Below are positions 27,192 to 35,292 of a DNA stretch of 54,542 bases, one piece after another. The position numbers and the translations under genes were made by a program. A model generated the notes under the pieces. It saw nothing but the letters and a program-made list of their open reading frames with translations. It was not told where the DNA came from and made no database searches. Numbering within the stretch: the first letter of the stretch is position 1; the number at the start of each line of letters is the position of its first letter. The stretch spans positions 1 through 54,542 of the forward strand of contig NZ_SMAK01000016.1 of the NCBI RefSeq assembly GCF_004346195.1. Reading direction: 5' to 3'. This DNA is from Tepidamorphus gemmatus (GTDB taxonomy: Bacteria; Pseudomonadota; Alphaproteobacteria; Rhizobiales; Tepidamorphaceae).

Positions 27192-27392
27192 CCGGCGTCT
27201 GTGGGCAAGACTTTCTGACGCCCAGTCTAGGCAGGCCCGGCAGGGCGGATTACACCAGCTCAAGTCCCGAAGAGCTTGAAACAACGGTATGGATAGAATA
27301 TGTCTCGTTCCGCCCGGCGAAGCGCCAAGCGAATCGCTTGGAACCTGCGGTCCAGATCGGCGTCCCAGATCTTCGAAGGAGGACTTGGGCGC

Positions 27393-27476
27393 ATGTCGGC
27401 CGCCATGCAACCGAGTACAAGCCGAGAGAGACGCCTAAGCCATGGATCAGGCTCGCGACAATTCTGCGCTCATTGA
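27393..27476 (+). CDS. Putative 27-residue leader ORF overlapping the start of mucR
   Basis: AAGGAGGA (27376-27383) is followed by an ATG at 27393 that opens a 27-codon frame ([20 protein letters not shown]...) ending with TGA at 27474-27476, inside mucR in another frame. The mucR ATG itself (27442) has only a weak ribosome site, and a stop (27436-27438) closes its own frame upstream, so the strong site cannot belong to a longer MucR. Translational coupling or regulation by this leader is inferred; the peptide has no recognisable family. Confidence 0.4.
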   Translation: MSAAMQPSTSRERRLSHGSGSRQFCAH

Positions 27477-27855
27477 GCTCGCTGCCGACATCGTTTCGGC
27501 CTATGTCAGCAACAATACTGTTCCGACAGCCGATCTCGGCGCATTGATCAACGATGTGCACCAGGCATTGCTGCGCGCCACTACAGGCTCGGCCGAGCCG
27601 GTGAGGGAGGAGCTGAAACCGGCGGTCCCGGTGCGCAAGTCCGTTACGCCAGAATACATCGTCTGCCTGGAAGACGGCAAGAAGTTCAAGTCGCTCAAGC
27701 GGCATTTGCGCACCCACTACAACCTGTCGCCCGAGGAATACCGCGAGAAGTGGGGACTGCCGGCGGACTATCCGATGGTCGCGCCCAACTATGCTGCGGC
27801 GCGTTCGGCGCTGGCCAAGAAGATGGGGCTCGGACAGCGGCGCAAACGCGGCTGA
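27442..27855 (+). CDS. mucR: MucR/Ros family zinc-finger transcriptional regulator
   Basis: This 137-residue protein has an N-terminal oligomerization region (residues 1-60) and the prokaryotic Cys/His zinc-finger domain [20 protein letters not shown] with one Cys, Asp and two His as likely zinc ligands, followed by [20 protein letters not shown]. MucR proteins act as H-NS-like silencers at AT-rich sites and control exopolysaccharide, motility and cell-cycle genes in rhizobia and brucellae; they also repress themselves. The 300-base region upstream is AT-richer than its surroundings, compatible with autoregulation. The ATG follows an in-frame stop, so the start is firm unless it lies further in. 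Confidence 0.96.
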   Translation: MDQARDNSALIELAADIVSAYVSNNTVPTADLGALINDVHQALLRATTGSAEPVREELKPAVPVRKSVTPEYIVCLEDGKKFKSLKRHLRTHYNLSPEEYREKWGLPADYPMVAPNYAAARSALAKKMGLGQRRKRG

Positions 27856-27917
27856 TCCGACGCCGGGTCGTCGTCTGCCATCCGGACCGCTGCATCCGGG
27901 TGGCGCGGCGCGACGGA

Positions 27918-28295
27918 TCACCGCCCGTTGGCCGTCGGCCGCTCTTCGCCTGCATGGCGTGCAGCCGTAGCGTCGTCGAGTGCCATGAGGCGCGCCCGCT
28001 CGGCGGCGATCGCCTGCATCAGGGCTATGTGCCGGTTGAGGTCGTAGCTCCAGTGCCCTGCCCGTCCGCGCCGGCGTTCGCTGCGCAGCGCCCGCATCAG
28101 GCGCGCGAGAAGGATCCGGCCCACGGCGCGGTCGCCGCTGGCGATTTCCTGCGGTGTCGCCCGCGCCAACCTGGGCAGATGCCGCGCGCGGTCGTATAGC
28201 TCCGCGCCGGCGCGGACCACCCGTTCGCAATCCGCTCGCGCCGCCTGCCCGTGACGTTTCGTCGGGCCCGGTCTGGTCTTGCGATCCCGTGCCAT
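27918..28295 (-). CDS. Basic conserved protein of unknown function
   Basis: This 125-residue protein is Arg-rich and helical, with blocks CERVVRAGAELYDRARHLPR, RLMRALRSERRRGRAGHWSY and DLNRHIALMQAIAAERARL. It has no signal peptide, membrane helix or known catalytic motif, and I do not recognise a family. The ATG at 28295 is chosen because GGAGG lies upstream; an ATG at 28313 lacks a ribosome site. It is divergent from the DnaA-like HTH gene and shares with it a 190-base gap filled with dyads, so joint regulation is possible. Confidence 0.7.
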   Translation of the reverse strand: MARDRKTRPGPTKRHGQAARADCERVVRAGAELYDRARHLPRLARATPQEIASGDRAVGRILLARLMRALRSERRRGRAGHWSYDLNRHIALMQAIAAERARLMALDDATAARHAGEERPTANGR

Positions 28296-28384
28296 CGCCG
28301 TCCTCGCCTCCATAGCCGGAGGAGACTACGGCCGGCATCGGCTGTGTGAAAAAATACCTACTGCCTGTGGTTGTATCCCGTTGA

Positions 28385-28404
28385 TCGGCAACGGAAATTG
28401 CCGA
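28385..28404. promoter_or_regulatory. Dyad 1 upstream of the DnaA-like HTH gene
   Basis: TCGGCAA (28385-28391) and TTGCCGA (28398-28404) are perfect inverted arms around a 6-base spacer. This is the first of three dyads with centres about 30 bases apart in the divergent gap. Confidence 0.5.
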
Positions 28405-28418
28405 GACTCGCGCGTCCT

Positions 28419-28430
28419 GTTTGCACAAAC
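28419..28430. promoter_or_regulatory. Dyad 2 upstream of the DnaA-like HTH gene
   Basis: GTTTG (28419-28423) and CAAAC (28426-28430) are inverted arms around CA. The centre is 30 bases from dyad 1 and 31 from dyad 3. Confidence 0.4.
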
Positions 28431-28444
28431 CGACGACATTGCGG

Positions 28445-28466
28445 TAGGAATAGGTACAAATTCCTA
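28445..28466. promoter_or_regulatory. Dyad 3 upstream of the DnaA-like HTH gene
   Basis: TAGGAAT (28445-28451) and ATTCCTA (28460-28466) are perfect 7-bp arms with an 8-base spacer. It ends 20 bases before the ATG at 28487 and just before the AGGAG ribosome site (28475-28479), so a bound protein would block transcription start or translation. Confidence 0.55.
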
Positions 28467-28486
28467 GAACCGACAGGAGAGGCGAG

Positions 28487-28855
28487 ATGTCCGACACGGT
28501 TGCAGCCGAGCCTGCGCAACGCGGCGGGCCAGGCCGACGCCCGTGGCCCGGTCCGGGCGATCCCTATGTTCGCGTCACGACCGAGGTCGCCAGATGCTTT
28601 CGCGTCATGCCGCGGGCGCTGACCTCGCCGGAGCGGCGCGGTGCGCGCGAGACCCTGGCGCGCCACGTGGCGATGTATCTGCTCAATGTCGTGCACGCGC
28701 GCCCCTACCGCGAGATCGGCGAACGGTTCGGCCGCCACCGCACCAGCGTGCTGTATGCCTGCGCGCGCATCGAGGACCGCCGCGACGACCCGGCCTTCGA
28801 CCGCAAGCTGCTGCGGCTGGAATGCAGCCTCGCGGACTCCGGGAGAGGCCAATGA
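28487..28855 (+). CDS. HTH protein with a DnaA domain-IV-like fold
   Basis: This 122-residue protein has a C-terminal segment (about residues 47-115) that follows the DnaA DNA-binding domain: ARHVAMYLLNVVHARPYREI, then GERFGRHRTSVLYACARIED, where GRHRTSV matches the GRDHTTV-type signature that reads DnaA boxes. The AAA+ ATPase part is absent, so it cannot be an initiator on its own. It may regulate by binding DnaA-box-like sites. ATG 28487 has AGGAG seven bases upstream. The stop overlaps the DUF6456 gene (ATGA), a pairing common in Hyphomicrobiales. Confidence 0.87.
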   Translation: MSDTVAAEPAQRGGPGRRPWPGPGDPYVRVTTEVARCFRVMPRALTSPERRGARETLARHVAMYLLNVVHARPYREIGERFGRHRTSVLYACARIEDRRDDPAFDRKLLRLECSLADSGRGQ

Positions 28856-29706
28856 CCCGCGCCCCGCGCCGGCGCACCGAGGCGCGTCTGCTCGCCGGTC
28901 TCGAGGCGCTTGCCATGCCGGATGCCCGGCTGAGGCGGCGCGACGACGGCGGTGCGGATATTGTACGCGGCCACGCAGGGGACCGGCTGCGGTCCCTCTC
29001 GCCGCAGGACGTCGACCGGCTGCTCGCCGACGGTCTGCTCGAAGGCGGCCCGGACGGATGGCGGCTTGCCGAGACCGGACGTGCCCGCCTTCGGCGGGCG
29101 TCACGCCTCGACGATCCCTGGCGTGCCCAGCATCTCGACATGATCGATACCGTGCTCGAGGACGGCGCGGGCCGCCGCGTTGTTACCACCGTCGCCAACG
29201 AGAGTCCGCTCGCCTGGCTGCGCCGCCGGCGCGGTGCGGACGGCGCGCCGCTGGTCAGCGAAACCCGCTACCTCGCCGGCGAGCGCCTGCGCGCCGATTT
29301 CGAGCGGGCCGGGCTGATGGCGCGGGTGACCGCCGACTGGAGCCGCCCGGCCGGCCGGCAGCGGCGCGGCGCCACCAACCTGGCTGCCGATGTCGTCGAT
29401 TCCGCCATTGCCGCGCGCCAGCGGGTCAATGCCGTCTTCCGCGCACTCGGGCCGGAGCTCGCCGCCCTGCTGATCGATGTCTGCTGCCTGCTGATCGGAC
29501 TGGAGGACGCAGAGCGCCGTCGCGGCTGGCCGCGCCGTTCGGCCAAGGTCGTGCTCGGCATCGGCCTCGACCGGCTTGCCGCCCACTATGGCCTGTCCGA
29601 ATCCGCCACCGGGCCGGAGCGCGTGCCGACGCGGCACTGGGGCGCGGCCGATTACCGGCCGCAGGCCGATCCGCAGGCCGATCCGGCTGCGGCGGAGCCG
29701 GGCTGA
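28852..29706 (+). CDS. DUF6456 domain protein
   Basis: This 284-residue protein begins with a winged-helix-like N-terminal half (about residues 35-85, including SPQDVDRLLADGLLEG). The DUF6456 domain starts at about residue 105 with ANESPLAWLRRRRGADGAPL, ETRYLAGERLRADFERAGLM and RVTADWSRP, ending with a helical region GWPRRSAKVVLGIGLDRLA. The family is restricted to alphaproteobacteria and has no established function; the layout suggests DNA binding. It overlaps the DnaA-like HTH gene by 4 bases, so the two are made together and probably act together. Confidence 0.85.
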   Translation: MTRAPRRRTEARLLAGLEALAMPDARLRRRDDGGADIVRGHAGDRLRSLSPQDVDRLLADGLLEGGPDGWRLAETGRARLRRASRLDDPWRAQHLDMIDTVLEDGAGRRVVTTVANESPLAWLRRRRGADGAPLVSETRYLAGERLRADFERAGLMARVTADWSRPAGRQRRGATNLAADVVDSAIAARQRVNAVFRALGPELAALLIDVCCLLIGLEDAERRRGWPRRSAKVVLGIGLDRLAAHYGLSESATGPERVPTRHWGAADYRPQADPQADPAAAEPG

Positions 29707-29721
29707 TCGTGCCGCCGGCGC

Positions 29722-30174
29722 TCAGCCGACCGGCTGGGCGCTTGCCAGCCGGGCGTCGCGACGGATCCGCTCGACCATCGCGTTCAACCCGTTCGAGCGC
29801 TGCGGCGTGAGGTGCTCGCGCAGCCCCAGCCGCTCGAACACGGCCCCCGGTTCGATGGCAAGGATCTCGCTCGCCCGGCGTCCGGAATAGAGCGACAGGA
29901 GGATGGCGATCAGCCCACGCACGATATGCGCGTCGCTGTCGCCGAGGAAGGTCAGTCGCGGATCCGCCGTGCCGTCGCTCCGGGTCGACAGCCAGACCTG
30001 GCTGGCGCAGCCCTCGACCTTGTTGGCTGAGGTGCGGTCGGCATCCGGCAGCGGCGCCAGCGAGCGGCCGAGTTCGATGACGTAACGGTAGCGGTCCTCC
30101 CAGTCGTCGAGCAGGGCGAAATCCTCGACGATGTCGTCGATGGCGGGTACGGACGGGGGGAGGGGCGCGGTCAT
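29722..30174 (-). CDS. sufE: SufE family sulfur acceptor for Fe-S cluster assembly
   Basis: This 150-residue protein starts with the SufE-type DIVEDFALLDDWEDRYRYVI helix. It carries the active-site Cys C56 in NKVEGCASQVW and the downstream LTFLGDSDAHIVRGLIAILL core. SufE takes persulfide from the SufS cysteine desulfurase and passes it to the SufB scaffold. The other suf genes are not in this window, as is common. It converges on the DUF6456 gene with 15 bases between stops. Confidence 0.95.
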   Translation of the reverse strand: MTAPLPPSVPAIDDIVEDFALLDDWEDRYRYVIELGRSLAPLPDADRTSANKVEGCASQVWLSTRSDGTADPRLTFLGDSDAHIVRGLIAILLSLYSGRRASEILAIEPGAVFERLGLREHLTPQRSNGLNAMVERIRRDARLASAQPVG

Positions 30175-30256
30175 GGCCCCGATATAGCGCGCCCCGGCCG
30201 GACTGCCAAACCGGAGGAGGAGCTGGCCGGCGCCGGCTGCGGGCGGTCAGCCGGGC

Positions 30257-30625
30257 TCAGCTCTCGCCGCCCGGGCCGCGCCACGGCACGTGACGATCCT
30301 CCAGGCTCAGCGTGTCGACCGCATGGCGGACATCCTGTCGCCCGCTGCCGTCTTCGGAAGCTTCGGCCAGGTATTCGTACACCATCAGCGCGCCGGCCTG
30401 CGCCTTCTGGCCGAGCACCCGGACCACCGCCGAACCGGTGCGGCAGGTGTCGGGATTGCGGTCGCAGAAGCCGGCGAGATCGGAAACCGTATGGCGGGCC
30501 GCCTCGAAGGCGTCGACCGGCGAGATCTCCGGTCCGGCGGCCTCGCCGCTGCTGCCGTCATGTCCACTGACCGGAATCAGCAGGATGACGAGCGTGAGCC
30601 AGAACGCGGTGCGGATGAGAAACAT
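30257..30625 (-). CDS. DUF5330 protein with one membrane helix
   Basis: This 122-residue protein starts MFLIRTAFWLTLVILLIPVS, a membrane anchor or uncleaved signal. The DUF5330 core is SPVDAFEAARHTVSDLAGFC, then RNPDTCRTGSAVVRVLGQKA and MVYEYLAE. Two cysteines bracket the core and may form a disulfide outside the membrane. Function is unknown. ATG 30625 is chosen because the hydrophobic start is the family N-terminus and AAGG precedes it; the frame continues to 30757 through non-conserved sequence. Confidence 0.82.
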   Translation of the reverse strand: MFLIRTAFWLTLVILLIPVSGHDGSSGEAAGPEISPVDAFEAARHTVSDLAGFCDRNPDTCRTGSAVVRVLGQKAQAGALMVYEYLAEASEDGSGRQDVRHAVDTLSLEDRHVPWRGPGGES

Positions 30626-30858
30626 GGCTGCCCTTGATCCGAGTGCCAGGATTCGATGCCAACACCGGCAATCTACCTGCGAACATTTGCAGCCATGTTG
30701 TCGCATTCCTGAAAATTCGAACGAAAAGCCAAATATTGGTGTCGCTCGGCGAAACATTTACATGATGTATATGGGGCCTGTAGGACTGCACCGGATTCGT
30801 TCAAGTCTTGTTAACCTTGTTGTCATCCGCGAAATAGCCGCGCGGCTGCGGCGCGGAT

Positions 30859-30873
30859 TTAGCTTTCCCTTAA
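30859..30873 (+). promoter_or_regulatory. CtrA-box-like site upstream of the DivJ-like kinase
   Basis: TTAG-N7-TTAA (30859-30862 and 30870-30873) matches the full CtrA motif TTAA-N7-TTAA with one change. It is 20 bases before the ATG at 30894. A weaker TTAA-N7-GTCA lies at 30811-30825. The 30626-30893 gap is distinctly AT-rich compared with its flanks and holds no gene that I can support. Confidence 0.5.
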
Positions 30874-30893
30874 TCGGCCTCTGCGACGATCCG

Positions 30894-32729
30894 ATGGACA
30901 TCGCGTTGAGTCAGTCCCGCCAGCGGCGGTCGGGGTGTAGAGTGCACATCCAGTTTTCCCTGTCTCCCTTTGCCGGGGTCGTCGCCTCCTTGGTGCATCC
31001 GTCGGTGCGCCCGGACCCGGCGGGATGCAGCTATCATGCCGCCTTCATTGCCACGCGTCTGGCCGGCGGCGGACTCGCGGTGCTGGCGCTGCCGGTCTAT
31101 CTCGCCCTGTGGGGAGCGCCGAGCCTGATTGCCGCCCTGTGCTTCGCGCTGCTGGTCTCTCCGCTCCCCATCGCCCTCTTCGTCTCGCGCACCGGCCGGC
31201 TCGGCATCGGCCATCTGTTGTCGGCGGGCAGCCTGTCGAGCCTGGTCGGGATCGTCGCCTCAGCCACCGGCGGTGTCCAGTCGGCGCTTCTGGCCTGGCT
31301 GGTTGTGGTCCCTGTCGAGGCGGCGCTGTCCGGATCGGTCAGCATCGTCGTCGCCGCTGCCGCGATCGCGGCGACGACGGTGCTGGCGATTGTCGGCGCC
31401 GATCTTGCCGGGCTGGTTGCCCCGGCGCCCGCCGGTATCGCCGACTGGCTGTGGCCGCTGGTCGGCGCACTGCCTGCGGCGCTCTTTGCCGGCATGCTCG
31501 CCGCCCAGGCCGCGATCACTGCCCGCCGCGCCGCCGAGAGTGCCAGCGCCGCCGGCCGCCGCTTCGCCACGCTTGCAGAGGCGTTCGGCGACCCGGTGCT
31601 CGCCCTGCGCCGCAATGGCAACGTCGTCTGGGCGCCGGCCGCGGCGGGTGCCTTCGCCGGCTGCGACAGCGACCAGCTTGCCGGCGACGGACTGTTCGCG
31701 CGCATCCTCGTCACCGATCGTCCGGCCTATCTCCGGGCACTCGATCGTGCCGCGGAGACCGGTGCCGGCGTTGCCGAGATCCGTCTGAGACGCGGGCCGG
31801 GCGAGGCGTCCGATGCGACGGTATGGACGGAAGTGCGGGCGCGCCGCCTGCCGGCCGAGGAAACCAGTCTCGCCGAGGCCGGCGCCGAACTCGTCGCCAT
31901 GCTCACCGACATCGGATCGCGCAAGGCCCAGGAGGCAGAAGTCCACCGCCTGCTCGAACAGGCAGAGCGCTCCAGCATCGCCAAGGGGCGGTTCCTCGCC
32001 AATATGAGCCATGAGCTGCGCACGCCGCTCAACGCCATCATCGGGTTCTCGGAAATGCTCGCCGACGAGACGGTCAGCCGGCTCGAGCCCGACCAGCAGC
32101 GCGAATATGCCGGGCTGATCCGCGACAGCGGCCGCCATCTTCTCGACGTGGTCAACGATATCCTCGACATGTCGAAGATCGAGACCGGCAAGTTCGAGAT
32201 CTTCCCGGAGCTGTTCGACATCGTCGGGCTGGTCAGGAAATGCGCGCAGATGATGGAGATCCAGGCCAGGCGGGCAGGGTTGCGGCTGGAGGTGGATCTG
32301 CCGGACAATTTCCCCGAGCTGAATGCGGACCGGCGCGCCTGCAAGCAGATCCTGCTCAACCTGCTGTCCAACGCGGTCAAGTTCTCGCGGCCTGGCGGCC
32401 GGGTGGTGGTCGGCCTCTACCGCGAACCGCAGAGCGTCGTGCTGTATGTGGCGGACGAGGGTATCGGCATCCCGCGCGCCGATCTGCCGCGCCTCGGCGA
32501 TCCGTTCGTGCAGCTTCACACCTCCTATGACCGGCGCTACGAAGGCACCGGACTGGGCCTGTCGGTGGTGAAGGGCCTCGCCGCCCTGCACGGCGGCAGC
32601 GTCTCCATCGACAGCGAGATCGGGCGTGGCACCCGCGTCACGGTGCGGATCCCGGCCCGTCGCGAGGGCGACATCCGGCCCGCGCGGCAATTCGCCGACG
32701 CCGGCGAGCCGATGCGACGCAGCGCCTGA
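30894..32729 (+). CDS. divJ: DivJ-like membrane sensor histidine kinase with PAS domain
   Basis: This 611-residue kinase has an LVHPSVRPDPAGCSYHAAFI segment, about six membrane helices (residues 55-215), a PAS-like domain (about 235-340), a HisKA domain with NMSHELRTPLNAIIGFSEML (phospho-accepting H373) and a HATPase domain with the N-box LLNLLSNAVKFS, G1 DEGIGIP and G2 GTGLGLSVVKGL. The N-terminal membrane region resembles DivJ of rhizobia, which phosphorylates DivK and so controls CtrA. A CtrA-box-like site lies 20 bases upstream. ATG 30894 is one start option; GTG 30942 is another, and neither has a strong ribosome site. The DivJ name is inferred from layout, not proven. Confidence 0.8.
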   Translation: MDIALSQSRQRRSGCRVHIQFSLSPFAGVVASLVHPSVRPDPAGCSYHAAFIATRLAGGGLAVLALPVYLALWGAPSLIAALCFALLVSPLPIALFVSRTGRLGIGHLLSAGSLSSLVGIVASATGGVQSALLAWLVVVPVEAALSGSVSIVVAAAAIAATTVLAIVGADLAGLVAPAPAGIADWLWPLVGALPAALFAGMLAAQAAITARRAAESASAAGRRFATLAEAFGDPVLALRRNGNVVWAPAAAGAFAGCDSDQLAGDGLFARILVTDRPAYLRALDRAAETGAGVAEIRLRRGPGEASDATVWTEVRARRLPAEETSLAEAGAELVAMLTDIGSRKAQEAEVHRLLEQAERSSIAKGRFLANMSHELRTPLNAIIGFSEMLADETVSRLEPDQQREYAGLIRDSGRHLLDVVNDILDMSKIETGKFEIFPELFDIVGLVRKCAQMMEIQARRAGLRLEVDLPDNFPELNADRRACKQILLNLLSNAVKFSRPGGRVVVGLYREPQSVVLYVADEGIGIPRADLPRLGDPFVQLHTSYDRRYEGTGLGLSVVKGLAALHGGSVSIDSEIGRGTRVTVRIPARREGDIRPARQFADAGEPMRRSA

Positions 32730-32776
32730 CGGGTGAGACATGAACGGCCGGCGGGGAATGAGCGGGTAGACCGGGA

Positions 32777-33646
32777 ATGTTGGGGCGACTGGCGCGAGTG
32801 ATGATCCGCAGGCCGCTCGGCACCCTGGCGGTGCTGACGGTGGCCGGTGCCTGGGGCGCGATATCGGTCAACGCACTGCTTCTGCAGGAGGGTCCGCACC
32901 CTGCGCCGCTGCTCGGCCGCGACCAGCGGCAGGCGCTCACCGTCCTGCCGCAGCCGAGCCCGGCCCACCGCGTCGCCGCCGTCGATCCGGTCGATCATGC
33001 CGCCGAGCTCGATCGCCGCGCCGCTGCCGAGCGGGCGGCGCTCATCGTCGACATCCAGTCGGCGCTGGCAAGGCGCAACTTCTATCATGGTGCGCTCGAC
33101 GGCGTGTTCGGGCCGCGCACCGAGGCGGCGATCCGCGACTACGAGCTCGCGGCGGGTCTCGCGCCGACCGGCCAGCCGAGTGCCGAACTGCTCGCCCATG
33201 TCCGGTTGTCAACGCTGACCGCACCGCCGGTACCGCCGCCCCATCCGCTGCGCCAGACCGCCGTCGCGGCGCCGGAGATGGAGGCACCGCCGCCGACCGA
33301 TGCCGCCGCGCCACCGCCCCGGCAGGCCGCCGGCGCCGCCGCGGAAGCGGCGCCCGCGCCGATCCCGGTGCGGACCGTGACGATCGCCGGGGCCGGCGAT
33401 CCGGTTGCAGAGTTGCTGGCGCAGAATCCGCTGCCGCCCGCCCCGCTCGTCGACGGTCGCATCCAATCGGTGCAGCGCGTGCTCGCCGAGCTCGGTTATG
33501 CGCCGGGTTCGATCGACGGCCAGCTCAGTTCCGCCACCCGCCGGGCAATCGAGGACTTCCAGATCGACCGCGGCCTGCCGGTCACCGGCGAGATCAGTCC
33601 GCGCTTCCTCGACGAACTGTCGGCGGTCAGCGGCGTGCGGCTGTAG
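32777..33646 (+). CDS. Membrane-anchored protein with two peptidoglycan-binding domains
   Basis: This 289-residue protein has an N-terminal membrane anchor (about residues 14-36). Two PG_binding_1 repeats are present: IVDIQSALARRNFYHGALDG...FGPRTEAAIRDYE (about 88-125) and IQSVQRVLAELGYAPGSIDG...SATRRAIEDFQ (about 227-265). A Pro/Ala-rich linker of about 80 residues joins them. It probably sits in the periplasm bound to the cell wall; no lytic domain is present. It lies 47 bases after the kinase gene and may be cotranscribed. An in-frame ATG at 32801 is an alternative start. Confidence 0.87.
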   Translation: MLGRLARVMIRRPLGTLAVLTVAGAWGAISVNALLLQEGPHPAPLLGRDQRQALTVLPQPSPAHRVAAVDPVDHAAELDRRAAAERAALIVDIQSALARRNFYHGALDGVFGPRTEAAIRDYELAAGLAPTGQPSAELLAHVRLSTLTAPPVPPPHPLRQTAVAAPEMEAPPPTDAAAPPPRQAAGAAAEAAPAPIPVRTVTIAGAGDPVAELLAQNPLPPAPLVDGRIQSVQRVLAELGYAPGSIDGQLSSATRRAIEDFQIDRGLPVTGEISPRFLDELSAVSGVRL

Positions 33647-33668
33647 CGGTGGTTGGCGCGGATCGGCC

Positions 33669-34016
33669 ATGCGCCTGAAATCGGGAATCTGGGTCGCCGC
33701 CTTCGTGCGGCGCTGCTCCGTCGAGGGAATTCCGGTGGCCGTGGTGCGCCGCGGTGCGGAGGAGGCGGGCGCGATCTTCGTCCTGGTCAACCGGCTCGAC
33801 GGCACCGTGGATGTCTATGGACCGGCGCCGCAGACCGCCTTCGACGCGGCGGCACCGGCCGAGCGGCTGTGGATGCGTGCCCATGGCGAGGGGCCCGTCC
33901 CGGAGGCGGACGCCGCCGCCTTCATCGCCCGTCAGCATCGCTTCGACCCGGACATCTGGGTGGTCGAGATCGAGGAGCGCTCCGGCCGCCACTTGCTCGA
34001 GCCGCTGGTCGGCTGA
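33669..34016 (+). CDS. DUF1491 family protein
   Basis: This 115-residue soluble protein starts MRLKSGIWVAAFVRRC, includes RGAEEAGAIFVLVNRLDGTV and ends in a block with FDPDIWVVEIEERSGRHLL. It matches DUF1491, a family of short alphaproteobacterial proteins with no known role. The ATG at 33669 is 22 bases after the upstream stop, so it belongs to the same transcript as the peptidoglycan-binding protein. It converges on the DUF2336 gene. Confidence 0.88.
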   Translation: MRLKSGIWVAAFVRRCSVEGIPVAVVRRGAEEAGAIFVLVNRLDGTVDVYGPAPQTAFDAAAPAERLWMRAHGEGPVPEADAAAFIARQHRFDPDIWVVEIEERSGRHLLEPLVG

Positions 34017-34067
34017 GCGGCCGCCAGCGTGCCGGGACCGAGGCCGGCGTCGCCGCCTCGGAGCGTC

Positions 34068-35231
34068 TCAGGATCGGGATCGACGCATGGCGTCGGCGAT
34101 GACGTCCTCGAGCCGGCGCGGCGGCTGCGCGGGGCGTACGGCGCGCGCCGCGGGCCGGGCGATCGCCGGCTCGTGGCGCACCGTCCGGCGCACCTCCTGT
34201 CCGGCGCCGCTCCACAGGGTGACCATCGTGGTTGCGACCTCGCGCTCCAGCCAGTCGGCAAGCTCGACCAGGCGCCGCAGCCCGTCGAGGGATGTTCCGG
34301 CCTCCGTCACGGTCAGCAGCACGATGCCGGTGATCCTGTCGGTCGGCAGGTCCGCCGCCCGCGCGGCCACCGCCAGCGGCTCGCCGCCCGGATCGTCGAC
34401 AATGCGCCGGGCGATCTCGCGCGGCAGGTCGAGGGCATCGCCGAGCCGCGCGGCGAGTTCCAGCCGCTCGCCGGCCGCCGCCAGTGCGAACAGGCTGCTT
34501 GCAAGCGTCTCGGCGGCCGGGTCGCGCCGGGTCGGCGGCGTCGGCGCGAGGCGTGCTGCGCCGCCGTTCCGATCGCGCAGGCGGCTGCGCATCTGGTCGA
34601 TGATGGCGCGCCGGGTCGCGGTGTCGGCCGGCCAGAACAGCGCGGCCAGCGCCGCCTCCGACAGCTGCGCCCGCTCGACGAGGCGCTGCGCGGCGGTGCG
34701 GCCGAGGCCCGGTGTCAGCGCCAACCGTTCGGCCCGCGCGGCATCGAGCCGGCCCGGCGCCATCGCCAGCGCAGCCGCGATGCCGGGATCGCCGCGGGCG
34801 ATCAGCGCATCGATCAACTCGCCATCGAGGTCGGCGCGGCCGGCGACGGCGCGGGCCTTCTCGTCGCAGTCGCCGGTCGCCGCCGCATCGAGATCCTCGC
34901 GCGACAGCACCGGGCTCTGCCGCAGCATCGGGCCCGCCACCTCCGGCAGGTCCCGGGCCAGCAGACGCGCGACCTCCGGCGGCACCAGATCGCAATGGGC
35001 GAGGCGGCGGGACACCTCGCGGCGGGTGGCCAGTTCGACCCGCGGCAGCAGTGCCAGCATCAGCGCGCTGAAGTGCTCGGGCAGGTCGCGGTTGCCGATC
35101 CGCGCAGAATCGAGCAGCAGCTCGGCCAGCGTCGTCACCGCCGTCGCCCGGACGTCGCCGCTCACCGGTGCGCGGCGCTCGGCCAGGCTGTTCAGCGCCT
35201 GCTGGAACCGCGATTCGAATTCCCCGACCAT
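34068..35231 (-). CDS. DUF2336 alpha-helical repeat protein
   Basis: This 387-residue protein is built of helical repeats resembling HEAT/armadillo units. DUF2336 features include AERRAPVSGDVRATAVTTLA, RREVSRRLAHCDLVPPEVAR and RLRRLVELADWLEREVATT-type C-terminal helices. No signal peptide or membrane helix is present. The family is widespread in alphaproteobacteria, sometimes near chemotaxis or flagellar genes; function is unknown. The 161-base region upstream contains a CtrA-box-like site at 35293-35307. Confidence 0.85.
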   Translation of the reverse strand: MVGEFESRFQQALNSLAERRAPVSGDVRATAVTTLAELLLDSARIGNRDLPEHFSALMLALLPRVELATRREVSRRLAHCDLVPPEVARLLARDLPEVAGPMLRQSPVLSREDLDAAATGDCDEKARAVAGRADLDGELIDALIARGDPGIAAALAMAPGRLDAARAERLALTPGLGRTAAQRLVERAQLSEAALAALFWPADTATRRAIIDQMRSRLRDRNGGAARLAPTPPTRRDPAAETLASSLFALAAAGERLELAARLGDALDLPREIARRIVDDPGGEPLAVAARAADLPTDRITGIVLLTVTEAGTSLDGLRRLVELADWLEREVATTMVTLWSGAGQEVRRTVRHEPAIARPAARAVRPAQPPRRLEDVIADAMRRSRS

Positions 35232-35292
35232 GCTTGCCGTTCCCGCTGCACTGTCCGATCCCGCATCCGTCAGCGACGATACGGCCGGACCG

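Noticed and set aside
27276-27299. TTGAAA and TAGAAT as a mucR promoter
   Set aside because: The spacer is only 12 bases, too short for a sigma70 promoter; no better pair is evident, so no mucR promoter is called.
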